Notes: generated by a model not told the origin, from the letters alone. 7,762 nucleotides of DNA from Selenomonadaceae bacterium (GCA_017453765.1 JAFTEG010000323.1:1-7762); one strand, 5' to 3'; counted from the first letter of the stretch, positions 1-6,783 are shown. Numbers and translations: made by a program.

Positions 1-45
1 TCACTGATAACGGAACTGAAAAATAAGCTACAGCCGCATCTGCCT

Positions 46-1206
46 TTGGCGGTCTATCATTCCTGCATAATAAGCCGGTCACAAATACAATACCATATTT
101 TTATATTTGTGTCTATCAAATTTAAATTCAAATACAATACCGGTAACAAGCTCGAAGACACGATTAAAGCCGGTGACGTTTTCAAACTCGGCAACGCGGA
201 ATTTAAAGTTCTCAAAGTCGGCAGTGAAGTGCAGAAAAACTTAATGAATCTCGGTCACATCACGATTAAGTTTGACGGCGGCGCCGGTGACGTGCTTGAA
301 GGCAGTGTTCATGTCGAAGATAAGGCAATACCGGACATTAAAGTAGGCGACGAAATTTCTTTTATAAAAATTGCAAGTGAAGTTGTAGACAGTTCATGGC
401 TCGGCTTGAAAGGTAAAACTGCCGTTGTAACAGGCGCGGCGTCCGGCATCGGCAAGGCGGTTGCACAGGCTTTTCTTGACAACGGCGCCAATGTCGTAGT
501 TTGCGATATGAATCCCAATGAGCCTACTTTCGACATTCACGAAGGCAGCGGCAAAATGCTTTACGTCGTCACCAACGTTACGGACCCCGATAACGTCACT
601 GCGATGGTTAAAGCCGCCAAAGATACTTTCGGCAAGATTGATATCCTTGTAAACAACGCCGGCATTAACATTCCCACTCTGCTTGTTGACCCGAAAGATC
701 CGCATGGAAAATACGAACTCAGCGAAAAAGTTTACGATAAAGTTACCGGCGTCAACATTAAAGGCGTCTACATCGTCGCGCAGGCTGTCGGTCATGAAAT
801 GGTGAAAGACGGCGGCGGCGTCATTATCAATATGAGCAGTGAATCCGGTCTTGAAGGCTCGGAAGGTCAATCAATTTATGCAGCAACTAAAAATGCCGTA
901 AACAGCTTTACCCGTTCATGGGCAAAGGAGCTCGGCAAGTACAATATCCGCGTCGTAGGCGTTGCGCCCGGCATTATGGAGGCTACGGGACTTCGTACGC
1001 TTGCTTATGAAGAGGCACTGGCTTACACTCGCGGCATTACCGTTGACGATTTGCGCAAAGGCTACAGCTCCACGAAGACAACCCCGCTCGGCAGAAGTGG
1101 TAAACTTACCGAAGTTGCCGATACCGTCGCTTTCCTTTCAAGCGATCGCGCAGGTTACATTCACGGCGTCACTTACAACGTAGCAGGCGGCAAAACTCGC
1201 GGTTAA
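46..1206 (+). CDS. srlD: Glucitol/sorbitol PTS EIIA segment fused to sorbitol-6-phosphate 2-dehydrogenase (SDR family)
   Basis: The carboxy-terminal 270 residues are a complete classical short-chain dehydrogenase. They show the nucleotide-binding TGAASGIG at 129-136, NNAG at 203-206, catalytic Ser264/265, and Tyr278 with Lys282 (YAATK). Asp154 at the end of strand beta-2 suggests NAD rather than NADP. The start of this domain (SSWLGLKGKTAVVTG) and its length fit sorbitol-6-phosphate 2-dehydrogenase, which oxidises glucitol 6-phosphate to fructose 6-phosphate in the cytoplasm. Residues about 31-108 (GDVFKLG, NLGHITIKFDG, GSVHV, IPDIKVGD) match the carboxy part of the glucitol enzyme IIA, normally a separate protein (SrlB). 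No stop and no convincing new start separates the two. The TTG at 46 is only the first possible start in the window: the frame is open to base 1, no ribosome binding site precedes it, and residues 12-30 are AT-rich and unlike EIIA. The dehydrogenase call is firm; the start and the activity of the EIIA part are doubtful. Confidence 0.82.
   Translation: MAVYHSCIISRSQIQYHIFIFVSIKFKFKYNTGNKLEDTIKAGDVFKLGNAEFKVLKVGSEVQKNLMNLGHITIKFDGGAGDVLEGSVHVEDKAIPDIKVGDEISFIKIASEVVDSSWLGLKGKTAVVTGAASGIGKAVAQAFLDNGANVVVCDMNPNEPTFDIHEGSGKMLYVVTNVTDPDNVTAMVKAAKDTFGKIDILVNNAGINIPTLLVDPKDPHGKYELSEKVYDKVTGVNIKGVYIVAQAVGHEMVKDGGGVIINMSSESGLEGSEGQSIYAATKNAVNSFTRSWAKELGKYNIRVVGVAPGIMEATGLRTLAYEEALAYTRGITVDDLRKGYSSTKTTPLGRSGKLTEVADTVAFLSSDRAGYIHGVTYNVAGGKTRG
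52..141. repeat. AT-rich patch with direct and inverted repeats inside the EIIA coding frame
   Basis: The 13-mer CAAATACAATACC occurs at 82-94 and again at 129-141. The 8-mer GTCTATCA occurs at 52-59 and 111-118. ACAAATA at 81-87 is the inverted complement of TATTTGT at 104-110. The patch is much richer in A+T than the flanking coding sequence, and its translation (SQIQYHIFIFVSIKFKFKY) does not resemble the enzyme IIA fold expected there. This looks like a small rearrangement or template-switch scar, or an assembly join. Confidence 0.6.
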
Positions 1207-1260
1207 TTTTACAGCCAATCCCCAATAAAAACTATAAAACCTCCTAGCAAAAATTTTTTC

Positions 1261-1289
1261 GGCGTTTCCTCGTGAGACGCCTTTTTTTT
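1261..1289 (+). terminator. Rho-independent terminator after the EIIA-SDR gene
   Basis: GGCGTTTC at 1261-1268 pairs with GAGACGCC at 1274-1281 around the loop CTCGT (eight pairs, one G-T wobble), followed by eight T residues at 1282-1289. It lies 55 bases after the stop. The sequence before it (AAAAATTTTTT) offers only a weaker, delayed T-run on the minus strand, so any use for the convergent dnaE transcript would be less efficient. Confidence 0.85.
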
Positions 1290-1297
1290 GAAGGTAA

Positions 1298-1332
1298 CTA
1301 TTCACTATTCAATATTTACTATTTATTAATCA
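1298..1332. repeat. Degenerate tandem heptanucleotide repeat downstream of dnaE
   Basis: Five units of seven bases run in phase: CTATTCA, CTATTCA, ATATTTA, CTATTTA, TTAATCA. They abut the dnaE stop codon (complement of 1333-1335). The pattern resembles short tandemly repeated repetitive sequences with a seven-base period known from cyanobacterial intergenic regions; relation by descent is not claimed. Confidence 0.6.
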
Positions 1333-4300
1333 TTAAAAAAATTTTACGTTGTCGACGCCGAGTAAATCTTGTAGCACGTTTAAAACGTCAGCACTTGCGG
1401 AAATTTTTCCGTGCTTCGTAGTACGAAACCACTTGCCGGCTTGCTGAATATAAATTTCACTTTCGCCCTGATTTTCGGCGAATATTTTTTTCAGCGCCAA
1501 CTTTTTTTCGTCATCAACAGTCTCATCAAACTTTATGTAAACGGCGGGGACGTAGTTTTCAATCGGCGTCACTTTGTCCGCAACAATCGATATCTCGTCT
1601 TTATAAGAATCCGTCCTGCCTTCGATAATAAAGCCTTTATCTTTGTCAAGGTAACTTTCACACTTTGAAAATACGGCGGGAAAAATTGTGACGTTAATAT
1701 TTTCGCCGCCACATTCCAACGTGACGAACGCCATATCATCGCCGCGTTTAGTTTTGGCAAGGCGATAATGCGTAACCCAGCCGCCGATTTTTACAGCAGA
1801 TTTTACCGGCAACGCTTTAACTTCGCTGATTCGCTTGAAGTTTGAAAGAAAGTATTCATAATCATTAAGCAAGTCGGTAATGTAAAAGTCCAGTGTGGCC
1901 TTTTCAAATTCGCGTTTTTCTATATCGGTAGTGTCTTCTTCCGCCGAAGATTTGAACTCTTCCTCCATTTGCGCTTTCAATAATTCTTCACCGAACATAA
2001 CGCCGTTGGTTTGAATTTTTCGCGCAGTTTTAATCGCCGTGTCCAAAGACGCAATCAGAGCCTTCCGATTTTTATTAATGCTGTCGAAGGCGCCGCACTT
2101 AATCAGATTATCAATGTAACTGCGATGAAAAATTTTTAAATCGATTTGTGAACAAAAATCGGTAAGCGAAGTAAAATTACCTTTTTCTTCACGCAGGTTC
2201 ACGAGGTATTCAATCGCCTTTTCGTTGATACCTTTAACTGCCGAAAGTGCAAAGTAAATCACCGGTTTGCCGTCGACATACTTGGTATGAAAAATAGCTC
2301 CGCTTGAGTTTATGTCGGGCGGTAAAATTTTTATGCCCATGCGTTTCGTCTGTTCAAAGTAGACGGCAATTTTGTCGGAGTCCATGACGCTTGAAAGAGT
2401 CGCCGCCATAAATTCGGCAGGGTAATGAGCCTTAAAGTAAGCCGTCTGCCACGCCAAAAACGCGTACGCCGCCGAATGAGATTTATTAAAGCCGTAGTCA
2501 GCGAAATTTTCAAGCAGTCCGAAAATCTTTTCCGCCAAAACTTTTTCGACGCCGTTTTCCGCGCAACCTTTCAAAAAATTTTCCTTCTGCGCGAGGATAA
2601 TAGCCGCTTTCTTTTTTGACATGGCGCGTCGCAGTAAGTCAGCCTGTCCCAGCGTAAAACCTGCCAGCGCTTGAACTATTTGCATGACCTGTTCTTGGTA
2701 CAAAATGACGCCGAAAGTTTCGCGCAGGATCGGTTCCAATTTCGGGTGGAGGTATTCCGGCTTTATTTTACCGTGCTTGCCGTCGATAAAATCTTTTACC
2801 ATGCCGCTACCTAAAGGTCCCGGTCGAAACAGCGCTATTGTCGGTATTAAATCTTGAAAACACGTCGGCTTTAAATCGCGTACGAGTTTTGTCATACCGG
2901 CAGACTCCATTTGAAAAACTGCGCCGGTATCGCCGCGCGTCAACATCTGCGCGGTTAATTTATCATCAAGCGGAATTTTTCCCGCGTCAATTTCAATGCC
3001 GTGATTCGCCTTAATTTCTTTCAACGTGTCGGCAATTATGGTAAGCGTCCGCAGTCCGAGAAAGTCCATTTTCAAAAGTCCGAGTTCCTCAATTTTATCT
3101 TTATCAAACTGCGTGACGATTGTGCCCTTAGAATTTTGAGTGCCTTTCAAATTTTGTAACGGCAGGTATTCTTTAAGCGGCAGGTTAGAAATTACAATGC
3201 CCGCCGCGTGTACAGACGCATGGCGCGGCAAGCCCTCAAGCTCCCGTGCAAGGTCAATAATTCTGTGAATCTTTTCATCTTGTTCATACGCGGCTTTAAG
3301 TTTTTTTGAAGTTGCCAGCGCCTTATCAAGCGTGATATTCAGTTCACTGGGTATCAACTCGACGATTTTTGAACTGTCGGTGTAGGTAGTATTTAAAACA
3401 CGTGCAACGTCACGAACAGCCGCCTTAGCCGCCATAGTACCGAAAGTGATAATCTGCGCGACGTTTTTTTCACCGTATTTTTCTTTGACGTACTTTACAA
3501 CTTCGTCACGGCGCCTGTAGCAAAAATCTATGTCAATGTCCGGCATGGTGACGCGATCGGGATTTAAAAAGCGTTCAAAGAGTAAATCAAATTTCAACGG
3601 GTCAATTTCAGTTATCCCCAACACGTAAGCAACAACACTTCCCGCCGCCGAGCCGCGTCCGGGTCCAACTGCAATGCCGTGACGTTTCGCGAAGTTTATA
3701 AAATCCTGCACGATTAAAAAGTAGCCGTCGTAGCCCATATTTTTTATGACGTCCAATTCGTAATTCATACGCGCAAAAATTTTTTCGTCGGGATTATCGT
3801 AGCGTTCAAAAATTTTCCTGCCGCACAGATAGCGCAGATAATCTGAATCGCTGGCGTAGCCTTCGGGAATTTCAAATGTCGGCATATGAAGTTCGCCGAA
3901 ATTAAAGGTGACGTTGCAACGTTCGGCAATTTTTAAAGTGTTTTCGCAAGCTTCGGGAATGTCGGAAAAGAGTTCGTACATCTGCGCGGCGTCCTTCAAA
4001 TAGTAATCGTCGGAAGGAAATTTAAATCTTTTTTCGTCGTTAAAAGTCGTATTCGTCTGCAGACACAAAAGAACTTCGTGCGCCGTGCTGTCACTTTGAT
4101 TGACGTAGTGCAGGTCATTCGTGGCAACAAGCGGGATATCTAATTCACGCGACATTTTTATAAGCGCGTCACGTACCTTTTTTTCATCGTCAAGCCCGTG
4201 ATTTTGAATTTCAAAATAAAAATTATCACGTCCGAAAATTTCCACGTACTCTTTTGCAATTTCAACTGCGCGGGGATAGTCGTCAGCTAAAATTGCGTGC

Positions 4301-4731
4301 GGAATTTCGCCGTATACGCAGGCGCTTAGTGCGATAATGCCGCCGTGATATTGGCGTAAAAATTCCTTGTCCGTACGCGGTCTGTAGTAAAAACCATTCA
4401 GCGACGCGTCGGTTACAATCTGCGTTAAATTTTTGTAGCCTTCGTTATTTTCGGCAAGCAGTACGAGGTGAAAATATTTTTCGTCAGATTCGCGGTCAAG
4501 GCGTGAATTGGGGGCGACGTAAACTTCACAGCCGATAATGGGTTTAATGCCGCGTGCGACTGCCGCCTTGTAAAAATCTATCGTGCCGTACATATTGCCG
4601 TGATCCGTCATTGCAATGGAAGGCATATTTAAAGTTTTGGCGCGGTCAAGCAGTTTTGTAATTCTTGCCGCGCCGTCAAGCAAACTGTATTCAGTGTGTA
4701 CGTGAAGGTGTACGAAATTTTTCTGTGTCAT
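1333..4731 (-). CDS. dnaE: DNA polymerase III subunit alpha
   Basis: Complete replicative polymerase subunit of 1132 residues, a normal length for DnaE. The amino-terminal PHP domain (about 5-210) begins HLHVHTEYSLLDG and keeps the metal-ligand pattern of active PHP domains: His10, His12, Asp19, His44, Glu69, His88, Cys138, Asp206 and His208. The palm carries the catalytic aspartates: Asp400 and Asp402 in PDIDIDF and Asp556 in MDFLGL. GPGRGSAAGS at 357-366 is also typical. A possible clamp-binding segment lies near 907-914 (QTNGVMFG, imperfect). An OB fold occupies about 978-1060, followed by a short carboxy tail. The start is sound because the PHP motif begins within ten residues of it. No Shine-Dalgarno is visible: the upstream minus-strand bases are pyrimidine-rich because they come from the heptamer repeat. 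The gene may be co-transcribed with the upstream tannase gene (69-base gap); no clear promoter of its own was found. Confidence 0.97.
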   Translation of the reverse strand: MTQKNFVHLHVHTEYSLLDGAARITKLLDRAKTLNMPSIAMTDHGNMYGTIDFYKAAVARGIKPIIGCEVYVAPNSRLDRESDEKYFHLVLLAENNEGYKNLTQIVTDASLNGFYYRPRTDKEFLRQYHGGIIALSACVYGEIPHAILADDYPRAVEIAKEYVEIFGRDNFYFEIQNHGLDDEKKVRDALIKMSRELDIPLVATNDLHYVNQSDSTAHEVLLCLQTNTTFNDEKRFKFPSDDYYLKDAAQMYELFSDIPEACENTLKIAERCNVTFNFGELHMPTFEIPEGYASDSDYLRYLCGRKIFERYDNPDEKIFARMNYELDVIKNMGYDGYFLIVQDFINFAKRHGIAVGPGRGSAAGSVVAYVLGITEIDPLKFDLLFERFLNPDRVTMPDIDIDFCYRRRDEVVKYVKEKYGEKNVAQIITFGTMAAKAAVRDVARVLNTTYTDSSKIVELIPSELNITLDKALATSKKLKAAYEQDEKIHRIIDLARELEGLPRHASVHAAGIVISNLPLKEYLPLQNLKGTQNSKGTIVTQFDKDKIEELGLLKMDFLGLRTLTIIADTLKEIKANHGIEIDAGKIPLDDKLTAQMLTRGDTGAVFQMESAGMTKLVRDLKPTCFQDLIPTIALFRPGPLGSGMVKDFIDGKHGKIKPEYLHPKLEPILRETFGVILYQEQVMQIVQALAGFTLGQADLLRRAMSKKKAAIILAQKENFLKGCAENGVEKVLAEKIFGLLENFADYGFNKSHSAAYAFLAWQTAYFKAHYPAEFMAATLSSVMDSDKIAVYFEQTKRMGIKILPPDINSSGAIFHTKYVDGKPVIYFALSAVKGINEKAIEYLVNLREEKGNFTSLTDFCSQIDLKIFHRSYIDNLIKCGAFDSINKNRKALIASLDTAIKTARKIQTNGVMFGEELLKAQMEEEFKSSAEEDTTDIEKREFEKATLDFYITDLLNDYEYFLSNFKRISEVKALPVKSAVKIGGWVTHYRLAKTKRGDDMAFVTLECGGENINVTIFPAVFSKCESYLDKDKGFIIEGRTDSYKDEISIVADKVTPIENYVPAVYIKFDETVDDEKKLALKKIFAENQGESEIYIQQAGKWFRTTKHGKISASADVLNVLQDLLGVDNVKFF

Positions 4732-4738
4732 AGTTTTA

Positions 4739-4810
4739 GGGATTAGAGAAGAGGGAAGAGGGATTAGGGATTAGAATTTTTCATTCTTAATTCTTAATCC
4801 TTAATCCCTA
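4739..4810. repeat. Inverted array of tandem heptanucleotide repeats between the tannase gene and dnaE
   Basis: The left arm, 4739-4773, is five heptamers: GGGATTA, GAGAAGA, GGGAAGA, GGGATTA, GGGATTA. The right arm, 4783-4810, is four: ATTCTTA, ATTCTTA, ATCCTTA, ATCCCTA. The right arm is the near-complement of the end of the left arm, so the RNA can fold into a long imperfect hairpin around GAATTTTTC. There is no T-run to make it a standard terminator. The right arm overlaps the last codons and the stop of the minus-strand tannase gene. Confidence 0.75.
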
Positions 4811-6393
4811 CAAATGTCTTCAATCCAGTTAAAGAGTTCGTCAAGGTCATAATCGCCGCCATGTCCTTGTCCCCAAGGTGCGGAAAAGTTTACTTCAGCG
4901 CCGTCCCTTTCCAACTTCAACGCCAAAATCGCCGGAATTGCCAACGCCGTATCTCTATCCGCCGCGCCGTGACGTATTCTGAAACATGTCGCCTTCTTAA
5001 CGTCGTTGCGACCGATAAAATTCAGCGGGTTCATCAACCTAATTTGTTCCGACTCAGCCATAGGACCGCCGGCATTTTTCTGCACGATGTCGGAGAAGTG
5101 ACGCGGCTTGTTTGCAGTTGTACCGAACTCATCATTTTCAGCGGAGCTTAAATCAAGTTTATCAAAGGCAGGCGCGGCTTTCATACGCGTTACGGCGAAA
5201 GGGTAGGCGTCCAAATCCACGTCAAGGACTTTGCGGTCTTTAATTTTAACCCACGTCGCTTTTGAAAGGTCTTCGCCGTGAATAATTGCCATCTGCGCGG
5301 AGCTGATATAAATCGATTTAATGTAGTCTTTAAAAGTACCGTTGCCGTTTTTGTCAAGCGTCAAAGGCGTGCCGTCATAATCGACAAGATTTAAACTGTT
5401 GACGTAATCAGGGAAGGCGTCACGTAATGTTTTGGAAATTTTAATTTCGTCCGCCGTCATTTCAACCGGCTCACTCGACGCAACGGGGTTATTGGCGCTG
5501 TTCGCGTCAACTTTCGCAGGCTTGCCGTCACCCTTACCTTTATAAACGCCGCGCGCCTTCCAATCGGCAATCTGCCACCTTGCGGGGTAGTACGTGTTGA
5601 CGCCGGCGAAAATCCATTCGTAAGCTTTATCGGCATTTTCAAGGTTGGTTATGGGGCAGTAAATGCTTGCGGCAAAAATGTCGTCGCGTTCATCAGCCGC
5701 GCCAATTTCTTTTAAGTAGCCGTTGAACTCTTCCGCGTTGCCCATAACTCCCAATGCAGCAGAAAGTGCGCCGCCTGCAGAGGTGCCGTTTGAAATAATT
5801 TTTTCCGTGTTACCTGCAGGTAAGCGATCTTTATTGTAGCGCAGGTAGCGAACAGCCGCCTTGTAGTCGACGATAAACGCAGGCGCCTTTCCTACGTAAT
5901 TGCCGTTAGTTACGGTCGTCCTGCCGCGTATAGCGGGAGCCACCACAACCATGCCGCGTGAGAGTGCTACAAGTGACGCGTTGGGCTTGCCGGTGAATTG
6001 ATCCTTTTCGACAGGCGCAAGAATCGGACCGGGCATGTAACCTCCGACGCCGTTTGGCATAAAAATAGGCGCGGTGCTTGCAATGTAGCCGTTCACCGTG
6101 CCGCCGTGCAGATATTCAGCAGGAATGTAAATGCTAAGTGATTGAGCCTCGACATTGGCGGGATTTTTCACGTAGACGATATTTTCATAGGCGACGAATT
6201 TCACAGCGATGCCGTTTATCGCCATAGTTTTTTCAACACCCTTGCTCGCGTCAAAATTTATGTCGTACGTTTTAATTGCGGCGGCGCTTGCAGTAGGAAT
6301 CAGGTCAACGCCGGAAATATTCGGTGCGCCTGCAGTCAACACGCCGACGCCTAACAGAGCCGTAAGCATACGCGCCAAAAATTTTTTCTTCAC
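4801..6393 (-). CDS. Secreted subtype B tannase-like alpha/beta hydrolase
   Basis: An esterase of the tannase family, expected to hydrolyse galloyl esters of tannins to gallate. Numbering is from the GTG at 6393, giving 530 residues. MKKKFLARMLTALLG and a hydrophobic run form a signal peptide with a likely cleavage after Ala35-Ser36-Ala37, so the enzyme is exported. The nucleophile is Ser205 in NGTSAGGALS. Asp479 and Asp481 lie in RHGAADRDTA and His511 in GQGHGGDYD. The spacing from Asp to His is 32 and from Lys405 to Glu419 is 14, the same as recalled for the Lactobacillus plantarum enzyme (Asp419/His451 and Lys343/Glu357), so the galloyl-binding set appears intact. The GTG start is preferred because GGAGGGG lies six bases before it; the ATG at 6408 would put that site inside the gene and has none of its own. 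Another aromatic ester substrate (feruloyl-type) is possible. The last two codons and the stop come from the heptamer repeat. Confidence 0.85.
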   Translation of the reverse strand: MKKKFLARMLTALLGVGVLTAGAPNISGVDLIPTASAAAIKTYDINFDASKGVEKTMAINGIAVKFVAYENIVYVKNPANVEAQSLSIYIPAEYLHGGTVNGYIASTAPIFMPNGVGGYMPGPILAPVEKDQFTGKPNASLVALSRGMVVVAPAIRGRTTVTNGNYVGKAPAFIVDYKAAVRYLRYNKDRLPAGNTEKIISNGTSAGGALSAALGVMGNAEEFNGYLKEIGAADERDDIFAASIYCPITNLENADKAYEWIFAGVNTYYPARWQIADWKARGVYKGKGDGKPAKVDANSANNPVASSEPVEMTADEIKISKTLRDAFPDYVNSLNLVDYDGTPLTLDKNGNGTFKDYIKSIYISSAQMAIIHGEDLSKATWVKIKDRKVLDVDLDAYPFAVTRMKAAPAFDKLDLSSAENDEFGTTANKPRHFSDIVQKNAGGPMAESEQIRLMNPLNFIGRNDVKKATCFRIRHGAADRDTALAIPAILALKLERDGAEVNFSAPWGQGHGGDYDLDELFNWIEDICRD

Positions 6394-6399
6394 GAAAAA

Positions 6400-6406
6400 C
6401 CCCTCC
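6400..6406 (-). promoter_or_regulatory. Ribosome binding site that fixes the tannase start
   Basis: On the minus strand GGAGGGG is followed by six bases (TTTTTC) and then GTG AAG AAA AAA, the start of a normal signal peptide. The in-frame ATG two bases upstream of this site has only CTAACACCTAGA before it, so the GTG at 6393 is the better start. Confidence 0.75.
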
Positions 6407-6446
6407 ATTCTAGGTGTTAGTTAGGCGGTGTTGAAAACCAACTTTG

Positions 6447-6476
6447 AAAAAGTTGCAATTTACGTAAAAGTTGCAA
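6447..6476. repeat. Short direct repeat AAAAGTTGCAA in the tannase leader
   Basis: AAAAGTTGCAA occurs at 6448-6458 and 6466-6476, separated by TTTACGT. The two copies start 18 bases apart, just under two helical turns. It could be a regulator binding pair or a local duplication; nothing in the sequence decides this. Confidence 0.4.
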
Positions 6477-6485
6477 GTAGGTGAG

Positions 6486-6565
6486 GCGCGCACGGGACGA
6501 AGCGAATGAATAATGAGCTTTGTCCGCCCCGTCCGCGCAAGTCGCCGGACGCGACTTCTGCGGAC
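6486..6565. repeat. GC-rich compound palindrome with competing pairings
   Basis: The first hairpin pairs GCGCGCACG at 6486-6494 with 6530-6538 (one mismatch), continuing as GGACGAAGC at 6495-6503 with GCTTTGTCC at 6517-6525. The second pairs AAGTCGC at 6539-6545 with GCGACTT at 6551-6557 around CGGAC, extended by GTCCGC 6531-6536 with GCGGAC 6560-6565 across a two-by-two internal loop. Bases 6531-6536 are used by both, so the two full structures exclude each other. Base composition differs sharply from the AT-rich surroundings, as in a REP-like dispersed element. Confidence 0.6.
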
Positions 6566-6577
6566 ATGTTTCTTTTT

Positions 6578-6610
6578 GTTACTTTTTCTTTGCGCCAAAG
6601 AAAAAGTAAG
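6578..6610. repeat. Perfect 14-base-pair palindrome, REP-like
   Basis: TTACTTTTTCTTTG at 6579-6592 is the exact complement of CAAAGAAAAAGTAA at 6596-6609, around the three bases CGC. The motif TTACTTTTTCTTTGCGCCAA is reminiscent of intergenic palindromes seen repeatedly in other bacterial genomes, but no second copy is in this window. If the minus-strand promoter upstream is used, this hairpin lies in the tannase 5' leader. Confidence 0.7.
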
Positions 6611-6668
6611 TTAAAAAAATCTTACCCACTTGTAAAAATCCGAATCAATCGACACGCCCTAGAAATTA

Positions 6669-6681
6669 TAGCTGCCAGCTA
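6669..6681. promoter_or_regulatory. Candidate operator, inverted repeat TAGCTG-C-CAGCTA
   Basis: Six-base arms around one central base form a near-perfect palindrome. It lies just downstream of the minus-strand -10 box at 6691-6696 and so close to its expected start of transcription, a usual position for a repressor site. No regulator gene is in the window, so the assignment is positional only. Confidence 0.35.
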
Positions 6682-6690
6682 ACCGCTATT

Positions 6691-6719
6691 ATTCTAACAA
6701 CAGATTTTTTTGCAGTCAA
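6691..6719 (-). promoter_or_regulatory. Sigma-70 type promoter reading towards the tannase gene
   Basis: On the minus strand the -35 box TTGACT (6719-6714) and -10 box TAGAAT (6696-6691) each differ from consensus at one base and are 17 bases apart. Transcription would start near 6684 and cross about 290 bases of leader, including the palindromes, before the tannase GTG. Confidence 0.65.
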
Positions 6720-6754
6720 TCAAGCCGTCTTACGTGCAGTGAAAAATCTTTTTC

Positions 6755-6783
6755 TTGACAGCCTTAATGGTTATGGTTATAAT
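6755..6783 (+). promoter_or_regulatory. Consensus sigma-70 promoter for rpoB
   Basis: TTGACA at 6755-6760 and TATAAT at 6778-6783 are perfect consensus boxes with the ideal 17-base spacer. The start of transcription should fall near 6790, leaving a leader of about 204 bases before the rpoB ATG. Such a strong promoter suits an RNA polymerase gene. Its -35 box lies 35 bases from that of the divergent tannase promoter. Confidence 0.88.

Noticed and set aside
394..870. Minus-strand frame of 158 codons opposite the dehydrogenase
   Set aside because: It is an antisense shadow of a strongly conserved SDR domain, with no binding site and no recognisable motifs.
1240..1245. AGGAGG on the minus strand downstream of dnaE
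   Set aside because: The nearest possible start (TTG) is about 17 bases away and opens only a short frame antisense to the dehydrogenase end.
1411..1668. Plus-strand frames opposite dnaE, including 2425-2619
   Set aside because: They are shadows of dnaE codon usage, with no start signals or family motifs.
4861..5151. Plus-strand frame of 96 codons opposite the tannase gene
   Set aside because: It is antisense to a well-supported esterase with conserved catalytic motifs and has no binding site.
6394..6408. ATG at 6408 as the tannase start
   Set aside because: It has no ribosome binding site, and its own second and third codons form the GGAGGGG that serves the GTG at 6393.
6410..6598. Minus-strand frame of 62 codons in the intergenic region
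   Set aside because: It runs through the palindromes, is rich in Arg and Lys from the repeats, and has no plausible start signal; it is better explained as repeat DNA.
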